Assembly (NCBI GenBank): GCA_026417975.1 | Contig: JAOACD010000007.1 | Coordinates: 167,572 to 231,571, forward strand | Length of the DNA stretch: 64,000 nt | Source: Melioribacter sp. | Lineage (GTDB): Bacteria; Bacteroidota; Ignavibacteria; Ignavibacteriales; Melioribacteraceae | Reading direction: 5' to 3' | Shown: positions 41,072-51,376 of the stretch, one piece after another | Layout: every line of letters starts with the position of its first letter | Numbering within the stretch: position 1 is the first letter of the stretch | Notes under the pieces: model-generated | What the model saw: the letters and a program-made list of their open reading frames with translations, nothing else | Database searches by the model: none | What the model was told of the DNA's origin: nothing | Made by a program: the position numbers and the translations under genes

Positions 41072-42399
41072 ATAATTCCTTTAGACTTCAGAATACTTTC
41101 TAAGGTATTTTGACCAACTTCTTGTAGTTCATACATAACTCTTGTTGTAGGCTTGTTTATTTTTAGAATTCTTCCTAAATCAATAGGAGTTGCTATTACA
41201 ACAGAGTCGCAATCTGTTCGATTAATTGTTTCCTCTAAATCTTTAATTTGCTTTTCACCATAACCCATTGCTGGAAGAAGAATACCAATGTGAGGATATT
41301 TGGCATAAGTATCTACTATTGATTTTACTGCATATGGCCTTGGATCTACAATTTCTCGTGCATTAAGTTTTTTTGCAATAACTGTTCCAGCTCCGTATTT
41401 CATTTCGCCGTGTGTCAAAGTAGGACCATCTTCAATAATTAGAACTCTTTTACCTGTTATTAGTTCAGGTCTGTCAACAGTAATTGGAGAATTTGCTTCT
41501 ATTATAATTGCTTTAGGATTTACTAAATGTACATTGTTACGAACAGTTTCTATTCCTTCTTTAGTGGCAGAATCGATTTTATTGATAATAACAACATCAG
41601 CTATTCTCAAACATGTATTACCGGGATAATAACGTAATTCGTGACCAGGGCGATGAGGATCTGTTACAGTAAAAATAAGGTCAGATTTAAAGAAAGGCAT
41701 ATCGTTATTTCCTCCATCCCATAAGATTATATCCGCTTCTTTTTCTGCTTCTCTTAATATAGCTTCATAGTCTACACCAGCATAAATTATACCACCTCTT
41801 GCAATGTGAGGTTCATATTCTTCTCTTTCTTCAATCGTGCAATTATATTTATCAAGATCAGAGAAATCGGCAAATCTTTGCACTCTTTGTTTTACCAAAT
41901 CTCCATAAGGCATTGGGTGACGAACAGCCACTACTTTTTTATTTGCATCTGTAAGAATTTTTACAAGCTTTCGTGATGTTTGAGATTTTCCACAACCTGT
42001 TCTAACTGCTAAGACAGAAATTACCGGTTTTGAACTTTTCAAAGTAGTTTCATTCATACCCATTAATCTAAACGAAGCACCTGCTGCATTAACAATAGAA
42101 GCCTTTGTCATAACATAATCAAATGGTACATCTGAATATGCGAACACAACTTCATCGACTTGATATTTTTGAATTAGCTCTACAAGTTTTGATTCCTCAT
42201 AAATATTTATACCTTTTGGATAAAGTTTACCAGCAAGTTCTGGAGGATAAATTCGTCCATCAATATTTGGAATTTGAGTAGCCGTAAAGGCAACTACTTC
42301 GTAGTTCTCATTATCTCTAAAAAAAACATTAAAATTATGGAAATCTCTGCCTGCAGCGCCCATAATTAAAACTTTTCTACGTGTCATAAAAAACCTCAC
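41068..42399 (-). CDS. Predicted GTPase / cyclic 2,3-diphosphoglycerate synthetase-like protein
   Basis: RKVLIMGAAGRDFHNFNVFFRDN..., P-loop-like VRTGCGKSQTSRKL, LWDGGNNDMPF. 4-nt overlap with arcC. Confidence 0.85.
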   Translation of the reverse strand: MRFFMTRRKVLIMGAAGRDFHNFNVFFRDNENYEVVAFTATQIPNIDGRIYPPELAGKLYPKGINIYEESKLVELIQKYQVDEVVFAYSDVPFDYVMTKASIVNAAGASFRLMGMNETTLKSSKPVISVLAVRTGCGKSQTSRKLVKILTDANKKVVAVRHPMPYGDLVKQRVQRFADFSDLDKYNCTIEEREEYEPHIARGGIIYAGVDYEAILREAEKEADIILWDGGNNDMPFFKSDLIFTVTDPHRPGHELRYYPGNTCLRIADVVIINKIDSATKEGIETVRNNVHLVNPKAIIIEANSPITVDRPELITGKRVLIIEDGPTLTHGEMKYGAGTVIAKKLNAREIVDPRPYAVKSIVDTYAKYPHIGILLPAMGYGEKQIKDLEETINRTDCDSVVIATPIDLGRILKINKPTTRVMYELQEVGQNTLESILKSKGII

Positions 42400-42405
42400 T
42401 TCTGT

Positions 42406-44238
42406 TTATTCAACCGTTACACTTTTTGCTAAATTTCTTGGTTGGTCCACATTTAATCCTTTTTTAACAGCAATATGATAAGCAAGTAACTGAAGTGGAA
42501 TTACACTTAAAATTGGTTGAAGCATATCTATGGTTTTAGGAATTCGAATTACATGGTCTACTAGTTTTTCAATATGGTCATCCTCTTCATTAACTATTGC
42601 TAATATTCTTCCTTTTCTTGCTTTAACTTCTTGTATATTACTTAAAACTTTTTCATAAACACTATCTTTAATTGCTAAAAATACAACTGGCATATTTTCA
42701 TCAATTAATGCTATAGGACCATGCTTCATTTCTGCTGCTGGATAGCCTTCTGCGTGTATGTATGAAATTTCTTTTAACTTTAGAGCACCTTCAAGAGCTA
42801 CTGGGAAATGATAACCTCTTCCTAGGTAAAGAAAATTTTTACAATCACTATAGATTTCTGCAATTTTTTTAATTTCATCATTAAGCTTTAGGATTTTCTC
42901 TACTTTTGAAGTTAAGTTTTGCATTTCTTTAATAATTTCTTGCCCCTCAATTAAAGTCATACTTCTTTTACGTGCTAAAAGCAAAGTTATAAGTGAAAGA
43001 ACAACTAATTGAGAAGTAAAAGCTTTAGTAGAAGCTACACCTATTTCAGGTCCTGCATGAATATAAACCCCTGCATCACTTTCTCTTGCAATTGAACTAC
43101 CAACTACATTACAAATACCAAGACAAAGTGCTCCTTTCTTTTTAGCTTCTCTTAGTGATGCTAATGTATCTGCTGTTTCACCACTTTGAGAAATAAAAAA
43201 TACAGTATCATTTGGAGTTATGATTGGTTTTCTATATCTAAATTCTGATGCATATTCAACTTCTACTGGTATACCTGCATATTGTTCTATCATATATTCT
43301 CCGACTAGCCCTGCGTGCCACGAAGTTCCACATGCCGATATGATTATTCTATTTGAATTAACTATTTTGTCTTCGTACCCTTGTAATCCACCAAGTTTTG
43401 AAATCCCTTCATCATAAAGCAGACGACCTCGCATTGAATTATAAATTGATTCTGGTTGTTCCATTATTTCTTTAAGCATGTAATGAGGATAACCACCTTT
43501 TGAAATTTCATCAACACTAATATCAACTTCGTGAATCTCCTTAATTATTTCTTCATCATGAATATTTTTTGCATGAAAATGATCTTTAAATACTTCTGCA
43601 ATATCTCCATCTTCAAGATATACAACTTGACTAGTATAAGTAATTAAAGCATTAACGTCAGAGGCAACAAAATTTTCATTTTTTCCTATTCCTATTACTA
43701 AAGGAGAGCCTTTTCTTGCAACCACAATCTTGTCAGGTTCATACTTATAAATTACAGCAATTCCATATGTACCTTCAACTTCATTCAGTGCGTATCGCAC
43801 TGCCTGAAACAAATTATGTTTTAACTTAAGGTAATGATCAATTAAGTGAGCTAATACTTCTGTATCAGTTTCGCTTATAAAGTTGTAACCTTCGTTTATC
43901 AATCCTTTTTTAAGAGAAGCATAGTTTTCAATAATTCCATTATGAATTACAAATAAAGTTTTATCATTATTCATATGAGGGTGAGCATTTTCAATACTTG
44001 GCTCACCATGTGTAGCCCACCTTGTATGACCAATCCCAAGATTTGCATATAAATTCTCTTTATAAATTAGTTTTTCTAAATCTGCAACTTTCCCTTTTGT
44101 TTTTACTACTTTGCTGTCATCTTGACTTATAATCCCAATTCCAGCAGAATCATATCCCCTATATTCAAGTCTCTTTAATCCTTCCAATAAAATTGGAATA
44201 CAATTTTTGTTGCCTATATAGCCAACAATTCCACACAT
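42406..44238 (-). CDS. glmS: Glutamine--fructose-6-phosphate aminotransferase
   Basis: MCGIVGYIGNK, LEYRGYDSAGI, SQSGETADTL, DQPRNLAKSVTVE C-terminus. Confidence 0.97.
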   Translation of the reverse strand: MCGIVGYIGNKNCIPILLEGLKRLEYRGYDSAGIGIISQDDSKVVKTKGKVADLEKLIYKENLYANLGIGHTRWATHGEPSIENAHPHMNNDKTLFVIHNGIIENYASLKKGLINEGYNFISETDTEVLAHLIDHYLKLKHNLFQAVRYALNEVEGTYGIAVIYKYEPDKIVVARKGSPLVIGIGKNENFVASDVNALITYTSQVVYLEDGDIAEVFKDHFHAKNIHDEEIIKEIHEVDISVDEISKGGYPHYMLKEIMEQPESIYNSMRGRLLYDEGISKLGGLQGYEDKIVNSNRIIISACGTSWHAGLVGEYMIEQYAGIPVEVEYASEFRYRKPIITPNDTVFFISQSGETADTLASLREAKKKGALCLGICNVVGSSIARESDAGVYIHAGPEIGVASTKAFTSQLVVLSLITLLLARKRSMTLIEGQEIIKEMQNLTSKVEKILKLNDEIKKIAEIYSDCKNFLYLGRGYHFPVALEGALKLKEISYIHAEGYPAAEMKHGPIALIDENMPVVFLAIKDSVYEKVLSNIQEVKARKGRILAIVNEEDDHIEKLVDHVIRIPKTIDMLQPILSVIPLQLLAYHIAVKKGLNVDQPRNLAKSVTVE

Positions 44239-44529
44239 ATTAACTCCTTTTAATTATAAAGTGAAAAAAGAGAAATTTAATGATCAGGGCAAGGACGTAA
44301 AAGTAGCAATCTCGACTTGATAAAAACCCTCAGGTTAATTTTTGAGAAAATAAGCCTTAGCATAAAATTACTTAATACTCTGAAACAAATTTCTGAAAAA
44401 GTTACTGGATAAGCAAATACTTTATGGACAAAAAAATTAGTATTATGTAAAAGTGAAGTCCTCAAAATTGAATGTTGGAAACAGTAGTTGTATATTTGTA
44501 AAGAAAATTAATACTTTTTTCTATTTAAT

Positions 44530-44603
<74 letters not shown>

Positions 44604-44824
44604 CTAAGTGCTATTCCTCAAAAATTCAAAAAAATAATTAGAAAGTAGAGAGGGTAATTTCTGATTAATTAAACTTAATTATTCATTTAAGAATAAAGAA
44701 TTAAAATGAATTTAACAAAAAATTATAAAATTACTTTCAGTCCTTTATTCTTAGTTATTGGTTTATAGAGATTTCTAAACTTACTCAATCAAAAAAAATA
44801 ATTCTTATCAAAGAAGGAGGGTTT

Positions 44825-45109
44825 ATGGCAGAGTTTATATTGATGGGTAAGTACTCACAAGAATCTATTAAACAAGTTAGTGCAGAACGCACAAAGCAAG
44901 CCAGCGAACAAATTGAAAAACTTGGAGGCAAAATCAAATCCATTTATGCACTGCTTGGAGAAAAAGACTTAATAATCATTGCTGAACTCCCCGATAATGA
45001 AAAAGCATTGCAAGCTTCACTAGCATTATTCAAAATAACAGGGATTGCATTTACTACTCATCCTGCATTTTCTGTTGAAGTCTTTGACAAGCTTGCAACT
45101 GAAATTTAA
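44825..45109 (+). CDS. GYD domain-containing protein
   Basis: 94 aa: MAEFILMGKYSQESIKQVSAERTKQASEQIEKLGGKIKSIYALLGEKDLIIIAELPDNEKALQASLAL. AAGGAGG SD. Confidence 0.85.
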   Translation: MAEFILMGKYSQESIKQVSAERTKQASEQIEKLGGKIKSIYALLGEKDLIIIAELPDNEKALQASLALFKITGIAFTTHPAFSVEVFDKLATEI

Positions 45110-45125
45110 ATAGTAATTGTAAAAT

Positions 45126-45150
45126 GGGTCACCTTGAATCTAGGTGACCT
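45126..45150. terminator. Hairpin between convergent genes
   Basis: GGTCACCT-TGAATCT-AGGTGACC perfect 8-bp stem between convergent CDSs; no clear T tract. Confidence 0.5.
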
Positions 45151-45162
45151 ATTAATATGAAT

Positions 45163-45828
45163 TTATTTTATAGTTTCTTCTTTCCTTAATTTTTTACTTT
45201 CCACAATAATTGAAATAATATAAATAACAAAAAATCCTATAGCTAAGAAAAGTGCAGCCAGGTCTAAAATTGTATACTTTTCTCCTTCATGAGCAAACTC
45301 GCTTGCTCCAAAAAAGTAAACTAATGTATTTAGAATAATTATTATTAATCTAACTTCTGTAGGACCAATTTTGTAATAAGAAATTTTAAAAACACCGTAA
45401 ACGTAAGTCCTTATATATACAAGAATTGACATTAACAAATAACCAACAAGAGCAAACATTACAAGATCAAACCTTGCATAAGGAGAAAGGCCTGCGCCTA
45501 CAGCAATTGCAATAATACTCAAAGAATCTAAGGTATGATCTATAAAATATCCATATTTTGGTCTCTCAATTTTTCTATAGCGTGCTAAAGTCCCATCAAG
45601 ACTATCACCAAACCAGTTAATAATTAAACCGAGATCAGCTAACCACAAAAAAAGTTCATCGAAAGATGTTAAATAATAACTTAATCCTGTAATAAAGGAA
45701 CCTATAACACCAATTAAAGTAAGAATATCAGGAGTAATATATCTAGGCATTTTTTGAGCTAACCAGTTTAATGCTGGTCGTTCCAGAGGGCCAAGTAAAA
45801 TGTCATTTATGCGAGTATGAGATTCCAT
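45163..45828 (-). CDS. CDP-alcohol phosphatidyltransferase family protein
   Basis: DSLDGTLARYRKIERPKYGYFIDHTLD matches the DG..AR...G...D...D signature. Confidence 0.92.
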   Translation of the reverse strand: MESHTRINDILLGPLERPALNWLAQKMPRYITPDILTLIGVIGSFITGLSYYLTSFDELFLWLADLGLIINWFGDSLDGTLARYRKIERPKYGYFIDHTLDSLSIIAIAVGAGLSPYARFDLVMFALVGYLLMSILVYIRTYVYGVFKISYYKIGPTEVRLIIIILNTLVYFFGASEFAHEGEKYTILDLAALFLAIGFFVIYIISIIVESKKLRKEETIK

Positions 45829-45839
45829 TAAAAATTCGT

Positions 45840-46439
45840 TTATAATGATTTTATTAAACTAATTAAAAATAAAATCCTATTTCTAAGTTCGTTTATATCA
45901 CAATTATTTTCCACTATAAAATCAGCTAACACTCTTTTTTTTTCATCAGGTATTTGATATTGCATTCTTTGACGAATCTTTTCTTCGTCTACATTATCTC
46001 GCTGCATGATTCTTTCTATACGAGTTTTTTCATCCGAATAAACAAGTATTATATAATCAAAGTAATTTTGAATTTTTGCTTCGTAAACTAAAGCAGATTC
46101 CACAAATACTAAATCATTTTTTTTGAAATGTTCCTTCGCTAAATTTAATACTCTTTGAATTGTAGGTGGATGAACAATAGAATTAATTTTTTCGACATTT
46201 TCTTTGGATGCAAAAATCTTTTCGGCAAGAAATTTTGTATTTAATTGACCATTTATGTAAGATTCTTTACCAAAGTAATCAATAATTTTTTGTCTAACAG
46301 ACTTATAATTTATCATTATTTCTTTAGCAATTATATCGGCTTTAAGTACAATAAAACCCTGATTTTCTACAATAGAACTAACTGTAGACTTTCCTGAACC
46401 TATTCCACCTGTTATAGCTATTAATAATTTTCTCTTCAT
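45840..46439 (-). CDS. coaE: Dephospho-CoA kinase
   Basis: IAITGGIGSGKSTVSSI, HPP, VFVESALVYEA. Confidence 0.95.
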   Translation of the reverse strand: MKRKLLIAITGGIGSGKSTVSSIVENQGFIVLKADIIAKEIMINYKSVRQKIIDYFGKESYINGQLNTKFLAEKIFASKENVEKINSIVHPPTIQRVLNLAKEHFKKNDLVFVESALVYEAKIQNYFDYIILVYSDEKTRIERIMQRDNVDEEKIRQRMQYQIPDEKKRVLADFIVENNCDINELRNRILFLISLIKSL

Positions 46440-46518
46440 AAAAAAAGAAAAGACTGTGCTTAATTCAAGTAATTAAAATAGAAAACAGAATTATAATTAA
46501 ACACAGTCTTCTTTAAGT

Positions 46519-48087
46519 TTATTTTGCGTAAGCTATTTTTCGTACTTCACGTATTACAGTTACTTTAATTTGTCCAGGGTATTCCATTTCATCCTGGATT
46601 TTTTGAGCTATTTCGTAAGATAATCTATCAGCAAGTGCATCATCTACTTTATCTGGTTCAACAACCACTCTAATTTCTCTACCAGCCTGAATTGCATAAG
46701 TTTTAGCAACACCTTCAAAAGATTTTGCAAGTGCTTCTAGATTTTCAAGGCGTTTTACGTAACTTTCTAAAGGTTCTCTTCTTGCACCAGGACGAGCACC
46801 ACTAATTGCGTCAGCTGCTTGTACCAAAGCTGCAATTGGATGTTCCATTTCAATATCTTCATGATGGCTTCCAACAGCATTGACAACAATTGGATGTTCG
46901 TTATACTTTTTTGTTAATTCATAACCAAGAAGTGCATGAGGGCCTTCAGCGTCTCTATCTATAGTTTTACCTATATCATGGAATAATCCAGCTCGTTTTG
47001 CAAGATTGGCATCTAAACCAAGTTCTGCTGCCATAATACCAGTTAAATAAGCAACTTCTATACTGTGCTGCAATAAATTTTGACCATAACTTGACCTATA
47101 TTTCATTTTACCTACATGTTTTATCAGTTCTGGATGTACTCCATGCAATCCCAGCTGAATAACTGTATTCTCGCCTACTTTCTGTATTTCTTCTTCAAGT
47201 TCTTGTTCAACTTTAGCAACTACTTCTTCTATTCTTGCTGGGTGAATTCTTCCATCGGCTATAAGGCGTTCTAGAGCAATTCTAGCTACTTCTCTTCTAA
47301 ACTGGTCAAAAGCTGAAAGGATTACGGCTTCTGGTGTATCATCAACAATAACATCTACACCTGTAGCAGCTTCGAAGGCCCTGATATTTCTTCCTTCTCT
47401 TCCAATTATTCTACCTTTCATTTCATCATTCTGAATTTGAACAACAGAAACTGTTGTTTCGACAGAATGATCGACAGCCGTTCTTTGAATTGCTTGAACA
47501 ATTATTTTTTGAGCTTCTTTTTTAGCCTCAAGTTTTGCTTGTTCCCGAATTTCCTTAATCATCTGAGAAGCATCTGCTTTTGCTTGATTAATCATATTTT
47601 CCATCAGCATTTTTTTTGCTTCTTCAGATGTTAATCCAGCAGTTTTTTCGAGGCGTAAATTCTGCTCGGCTATAAGTTTTTCTAATTCTTGATTCTTTGC
47701 TTCAATTTCCTCTTTTTGAAGTTGAAGCTGTTTTTCTAAATCCTTTAGAGTTTTTTCTTTTTGTAAGATTAGGTCATATTTTTTTTCGAGATTTTCTTCA
47801 CGCGATTCTAATTGTTTTTCATAAGCTTGAAGCTTTTGACGTTTAGTATTAACCTCGTTATCGAATTCTTGTTTCTTTTTTAACCATTCATCTTTAACCT
47901 CTAAGAGTTTTTCTCTCTTTATATGTTTAGCTTCTTTTTCAGCTTCTTCAATTATTCTTTGTGCTTTTTCTTTTGCAACAGCTATGTTATTCCTGCCGAT
48001 TTTAGTATTAACAAACCAACCCAGCAAGAACGAAACTACAGCAGTTACAGATGCAATAATAAGTACCATAAACATTTCCAACTGCAT
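46519..48087 (-). CDS. rny: Ribonuclease Y
   Basis: N-terminal TM, long coiled coil, KH domain ([21 protein letters not shown]), HD domain (GLFHDIGK). Confidence 0.97.
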   Translation of the reverse strand: MQLEMFMVLIIASVTAVVSFLLGWFVNTKIGRNNIAVAKEKAQRIIEEAEKEAKHIKREKLLEVKDEWLKKKQEFDNEVNTKRQKLQAYEKQLESREENLEKKYDLILQKEKTLKDLEKQLQLQKEEIEAKNQELEKLIAEQNLRLEKTAGLTSEEAKKMLMENMINQAKADASQMIKEIREQAKLEAKKEAQKIIVQAIQRTAVDHSVETTVSVVQIQNDEMKGRIIGREGRNIRAFEAATGVDVIVDDTPEAVILSAFDQFRREVARIALERLIADGRIHPARIEEVVAKVEQELEEEIQKVGENTVIQLGLHGVHPELIKHVGKMKYRSSYGQNLLQHSIEVAYLTGIMAAELGLDANLAKRAGLFHDIGKTIDRDAEGPHALLGYELTKKYNEHPIVVNAVGSHHEDIEMEHPIAALVQAADAISGARPGARREPLESYVKRLENLEALAKSFEGVAKTYAIQAGREIRVVVEPDKVDDALADRLSYEIAQKIQDEMEYPGQIKVTVIREVRKIAYAK

Positions 48088-48113
48088 ATATCCTCCATTA
48101 TAAGAAATTAATA

Positions 48114-48313
48114 CCGCAGCTGCCGACCATTTATATAAAAAGAACCCTTCTTATACACTGTGGGAAATTGCCCGGCGCTTTTTACTTCCACTGCCCCCGA
48201 ATAAATCGGGAGACCGTCTAAAAAGACGGTTGAGGCCTGTAATACACGCCGCGAGCCAATAACCCTATTTTCTTTTGCTGTTAGTTCTTTTATAAATTGG
48301 GTCGGCAGTGCGG
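48114..48313 (-). ncRNA. ssrS: 6S RNA (strand inferred from zapA neighbourhood)
   Basis: ~200-nt non-coding gap between zapA and rny folds into a long rod: CCGCA-CTGCCGACC..TTTATAAAAGAAC pairs with GTTCTTTTTATATAAAT..GGTCGGCAG-TGCGG, leaving a large GC-rich central/apical part. Confidence 0.8.
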
Positions 48314-48320
48314 AAACTTT

Positions 48321-48641
48321 TTATGATGGAGAGGATATAAAATTGGACTCACTCAAAAGAAGCTTAATTCTTTTTATTTTATCAGTTGCTTGTATACTAA
48401 ATTCACGAAATTTATTTTTTTCCATAAATAAATCGTATGCTATATTTAACGCAGCTATTATTGCTATTGTGTCTTTTGGTTGATCTGGTAACTCTTCTTT
48501 TGTCTCTTCCATAATATTATTTACATATTCAGCTAACTCTGTTGCAATCTCTTCGTTTTCTACAAGCAATGAATATTCTTTATCAAATATTTTTACTTTA
48601 AGCTTCTTTTTTTCGCCCATTTTTATATCTTCCATCATCAA
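48321..48641 (-). CDS. zapA: Cell division protein ZapA
   Basis: KKLKVKIFDKEYSLLVENEEIATELAEYVNNIMEE..., DTIAIIAALNIAYDLF. Confidence 0.88.
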   Translation of the reverse strand: MMMEDIKMGEKKKLKVKIFDKEYSLLVENEEIATELAEYVNNIMEETKEELPDQPKDTIAIIAALNIAYDLFMEKNKFREFSIQATDKIKRIKLLLSESNFISSPS

Positions 48642-48649
48642 ACAATATT

Positions 48650-48964
48650 TTAAGAACGCAAATGATAGTCAATCCTGGCTATCAATTCGCTTATTTTGTT
48701 TTTTAATGCTTCTCTACTTTCATTATTAAAGTTTTCTAAACTAAATAAATTCTCATTATTCAACAAGGGTTTTGATATTTTCGATTCAATTTCTGCTAAT
48801 CTTTTTTTTAGTATTTCATTTTCCTTTTCTAATTGATTAATTCTATTATTTAACATTTGATTCTGTTCTAAAAGTTCAGAACCTTTTTGTAAAAAATAAT
48901 AAATTTGTTTCTCTAGTGCATTTAGCTCTTCTAAAAACATATCATATTTTGAAATTTCTGCCAC
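48650..48964 (-). CDS. Coiled-coil protein between pheT and zapA (possibly ZapB-like)
   Basis: Heptad-rich LLEQNQMLNNRINQLEKENEILKKRLAEIE. Confidence 0.65.
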   Translation of the reverse strand: MAEISKYDMFLEELNALEKQIYYFLQKGSELLEQNQMLNNRINQLEKENEILKKRLAEIESKISKPLLNNENLFSLENFNNESREALKNKISELIARIDYHLRS

Positions 48965-51366
48965 TAAATGCCTCTCAGTTTTGCTTTAAGTTTTTCTTCT
49001 ACAGCTCTAATCGCATTCCAAAAATCTTTATCTACTTCCTCTTCCGTTAATGTCCTGCTTTCATCATAATACTCAAGTTGAAAAGCAAGACTTTTTTTAC
49101 CTTTACCTAAACTTTCACTTTGGAAAATATCAAATAACTTAATATGATGCAATAAGTTAGAACTGGAATTTTTAATCACTTCAATTACTGTCTCGGCTTC
49201 TATTGATTCATCAACAATAAATGCAAAATCTCGATACACTTTTGGAAATTTAAGAAGCTCCTTAAACTCTTTTTTAGTAGTAGGTATTGACTTTATTTCA
49301 TCTAAATCAAATATAAATGAATAAACATCTTGGTTTATATCATAAAGCTTTAATAGTTCTTTTTGAATTAATCCTCCCCTTCCAATTATCTTAGTATCAT
49401 ATTTTATTTCAATTCCAATATTGAAATCATTTGTATTAAAAATTTTATTTGTAATAAGTTTTTCGGAATTTAATAATTTCTCTAAAATTGTCTGAACATA
49501 TCCTTTTAAATCATAGAAATCAAATTGACGAGTTTTATCATACCATTCTCTATCAATAGCTTTACCTGTAATTGCAATGATTAAACTTTCTTTTTCATAA
49601 AAATCATCAAAACTTTTTAGTTGATCATTATGCTTTCTTTCGAAAACCTTACCTATTTCAAACAACTGCAAATTTTTTTCATTGACTTTTAGATTATTCA
49701 ATATTGCCTGTAACATGCCAGGAATCAAAGAAGGCCGCAAGTGCGTCATTTCTATGCTTTGCGGATTAAGTACTGCTATAGGATTCCCAAATTTATTTGC
49801 TATATCTTCTTTTAATAATGAGTTAGTTACTATCTCAAAAAATCCAAGTGATGTTAATATATTTCTTACATTGTCATTAAATTGTGATTGATCTATTTTT
49901 TCTTCTAATGTAACAGAAATTTTCTCTACTTCAGGAATTTTATCGTAGCCGTAGATTCTTGCTGCTTCTTCAATTAAATCAACTTCTCTTTCAATATCGT
50001 GTCGATAAGTTGGGATTTCTAATGTAATCTTTTCCTTATCATGCTTAGTAATATTAAAACCAAGGTTTACAAAAATCTTTTTTATTTTTTCTTCTGGTAT
50101 TTCATAACCTAAAACTTTTTTAAGTCTATCGAAACGAAGACCAATATATTTTGTTTGAAATGGATTAGGATATACGTCAATTTCATCCTTTGCAACATCA
50201 CCACCTGCTATTTCATAAATCAATTGTGCAGCACGTCTTGCAGCCCAAATTGTTATGCCATAATCAGTTCCTCTTTCAAAACGATATGATGCATCTGTTT
50301 GTAATCCCAATCTTTTTGCAGTTTTTCTAATGGATGATGGATTAAAAAAAGCGCTTTCAATCAAAATATTTTTTGTTGAATAAGTTACTTCAGAATTTTC
50401 TCCACCCATTACACCTGCAATTGCAACAGACTTTTCTGCATCACATATCATCAAATCTTTAGATGTTAATTTCCTTTCTTTTGAATCAAGTGTAATAAAC
50501 TTTTCTCCATCAGCAGCACATTTTACAATTATTTTTCTTCCACTTAGTTTATCTAAATCAAAAGCATGTAATGGCTGACCAATTTCATATAAAACATAAT
50601 TCGTAACATCGACTACATTGTTAATTGGTCTTAAACCAATACTTTTCAGTCTCTTCTTAAGCCATTCAGGAGATTCCTGTATTTTAACATTCATTATAAC
50701 TTTTCCAACATACCGAGGACAATTAACTATATCAAAAATTTCTACTGAAGCTATCTCATCAGACTTAAAGTTCGATTCCTTAAGTTCAACTTTCGGTATT
50801 TTAATTGGTCTATCAAAAATTGCAGATAAATCTCTTGCAATACCAATATGACTTAGCGCATCTGCCCGATTAGGTGTAATTGCAATATCAAATAAAATAT
50901 CATTCATACCTAAGGCTTCAGAAAGAGGCATCCCTTCTTTCAACTCTGAGTTTAGAACCATAATTCCTTCGTGGTTATCACTTATTCCAAGTTCTTTTTC
51001 AGAACAAATCATTCCTTCGGAAATTTCACCACGTATTTTTGCTTTTTCTAATTTAATACCTTCCGAAGGGATTATTGCCCCAACTTTTGCGAATGGAACT
51101 TTTTGACCTACTTGAACATTTGATGCACCACAAACAACATTAAAATCATTATTCCCATCTGTAACAATACAAACCGAAAGTTTATCTGCATTAGGATGTT
51201 TCCTTTTGTCTTTAATATAACCTACAACAATATTTTCAAAATTTTTAGACTGATCAATTATCTCTTCTACTTCCAATCCAGCTAGAGTTAATCTATTAAC
51301 AATTTCATCAAGAGGAATATCTTTTAAATCGATATAATCATTTAACCAATTAAAGGAAACTTTCAT
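48964..51366 (-). CDS. pheT: Phenylalanyl-tRNA synthetase beta subunit
   Basis: MKVSFNWLNDYIDL, VVCGASNV, TPNRADALSHIG. Confidence 0.97.
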   Translation of the reverse strand: MKVSFNWLNDYIDLKDIPLDEIVNRLTLAGLEVEEIIDQSKNFENIVVGYIKDKRKHPNADKLSVCIVTDGNNDFNVVCGASNVQVGQKVPFAKVGAIIPSEGIKLEKAKIRGEISEGMICSEKELGISDNHEGIMVLNSELKEGMPLSEALGMNDILFDIAITPNRADALSHIGIARDLSAIFDRPIKIPKVELKESNFKSDEIASVEIFDIVNCPRYVGKVIMNVKIQESPEWLKKRLKSIGLRPINNVVDVTNYVLYEIGQPLHAFDLDKLSGRKIIVKCAADGEKFITLDSKERKLTSKDLMICDAEKSVAIAGVMGGENSEVTYSTKNILIESAFFNPSSIRKTAKRLGLQTDASYRFERGTDYGITIWAARRAAQLIYEIAGGDVAKDEIDVYPNPFQTKYIGLRFDRLKKVLGYEIPEEKIKKIFVNLGFNITKHDKEKITLEIPTYRHDIEREVDLIEEAARIYGYDKIPEVEKISVTLEEKIDQSQFNDNVRNILTSLGFFEIVTNSLLKEDIANKFGNPIAVLNPQSIEMTHLRPSLIPGMLQAILNNLKVNEKNLQLFEIGKVFERKHNDQLKSFDDFYEKESLIIAITGKAIDREWYDKTRQFDFYDLKGYVQTILEKLLNSEKLITNKIFNTNDFNIGIEIKYDTKIIGRGGLIQKELLKLYDINQDVYSFIFDLDEIKSIPTTKKEFKELLKFPKVYRDFAFIVDESIEAETVIEVIKNSSSNLLHHIKLFDIFQSESLGKGKKSLAFQLEYYDESRTLTEEEVDKDFWNAIRAVEEKLKAKLRGI

Positions 51367-51376
51367 TTTCTCCTCT

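Noticed and set aside
44277-44465. 62-aa ORF (-) upstream of glmS
   Set aside because: No SD or recognisable similarity and low-complexity composition; likely chance.
44239-44529. Possible glmS ribozyme or leader RNA upstream of glmS
   Set aside because: I could not recognise the glmS ribozyme core, and this lineage is not known for it.
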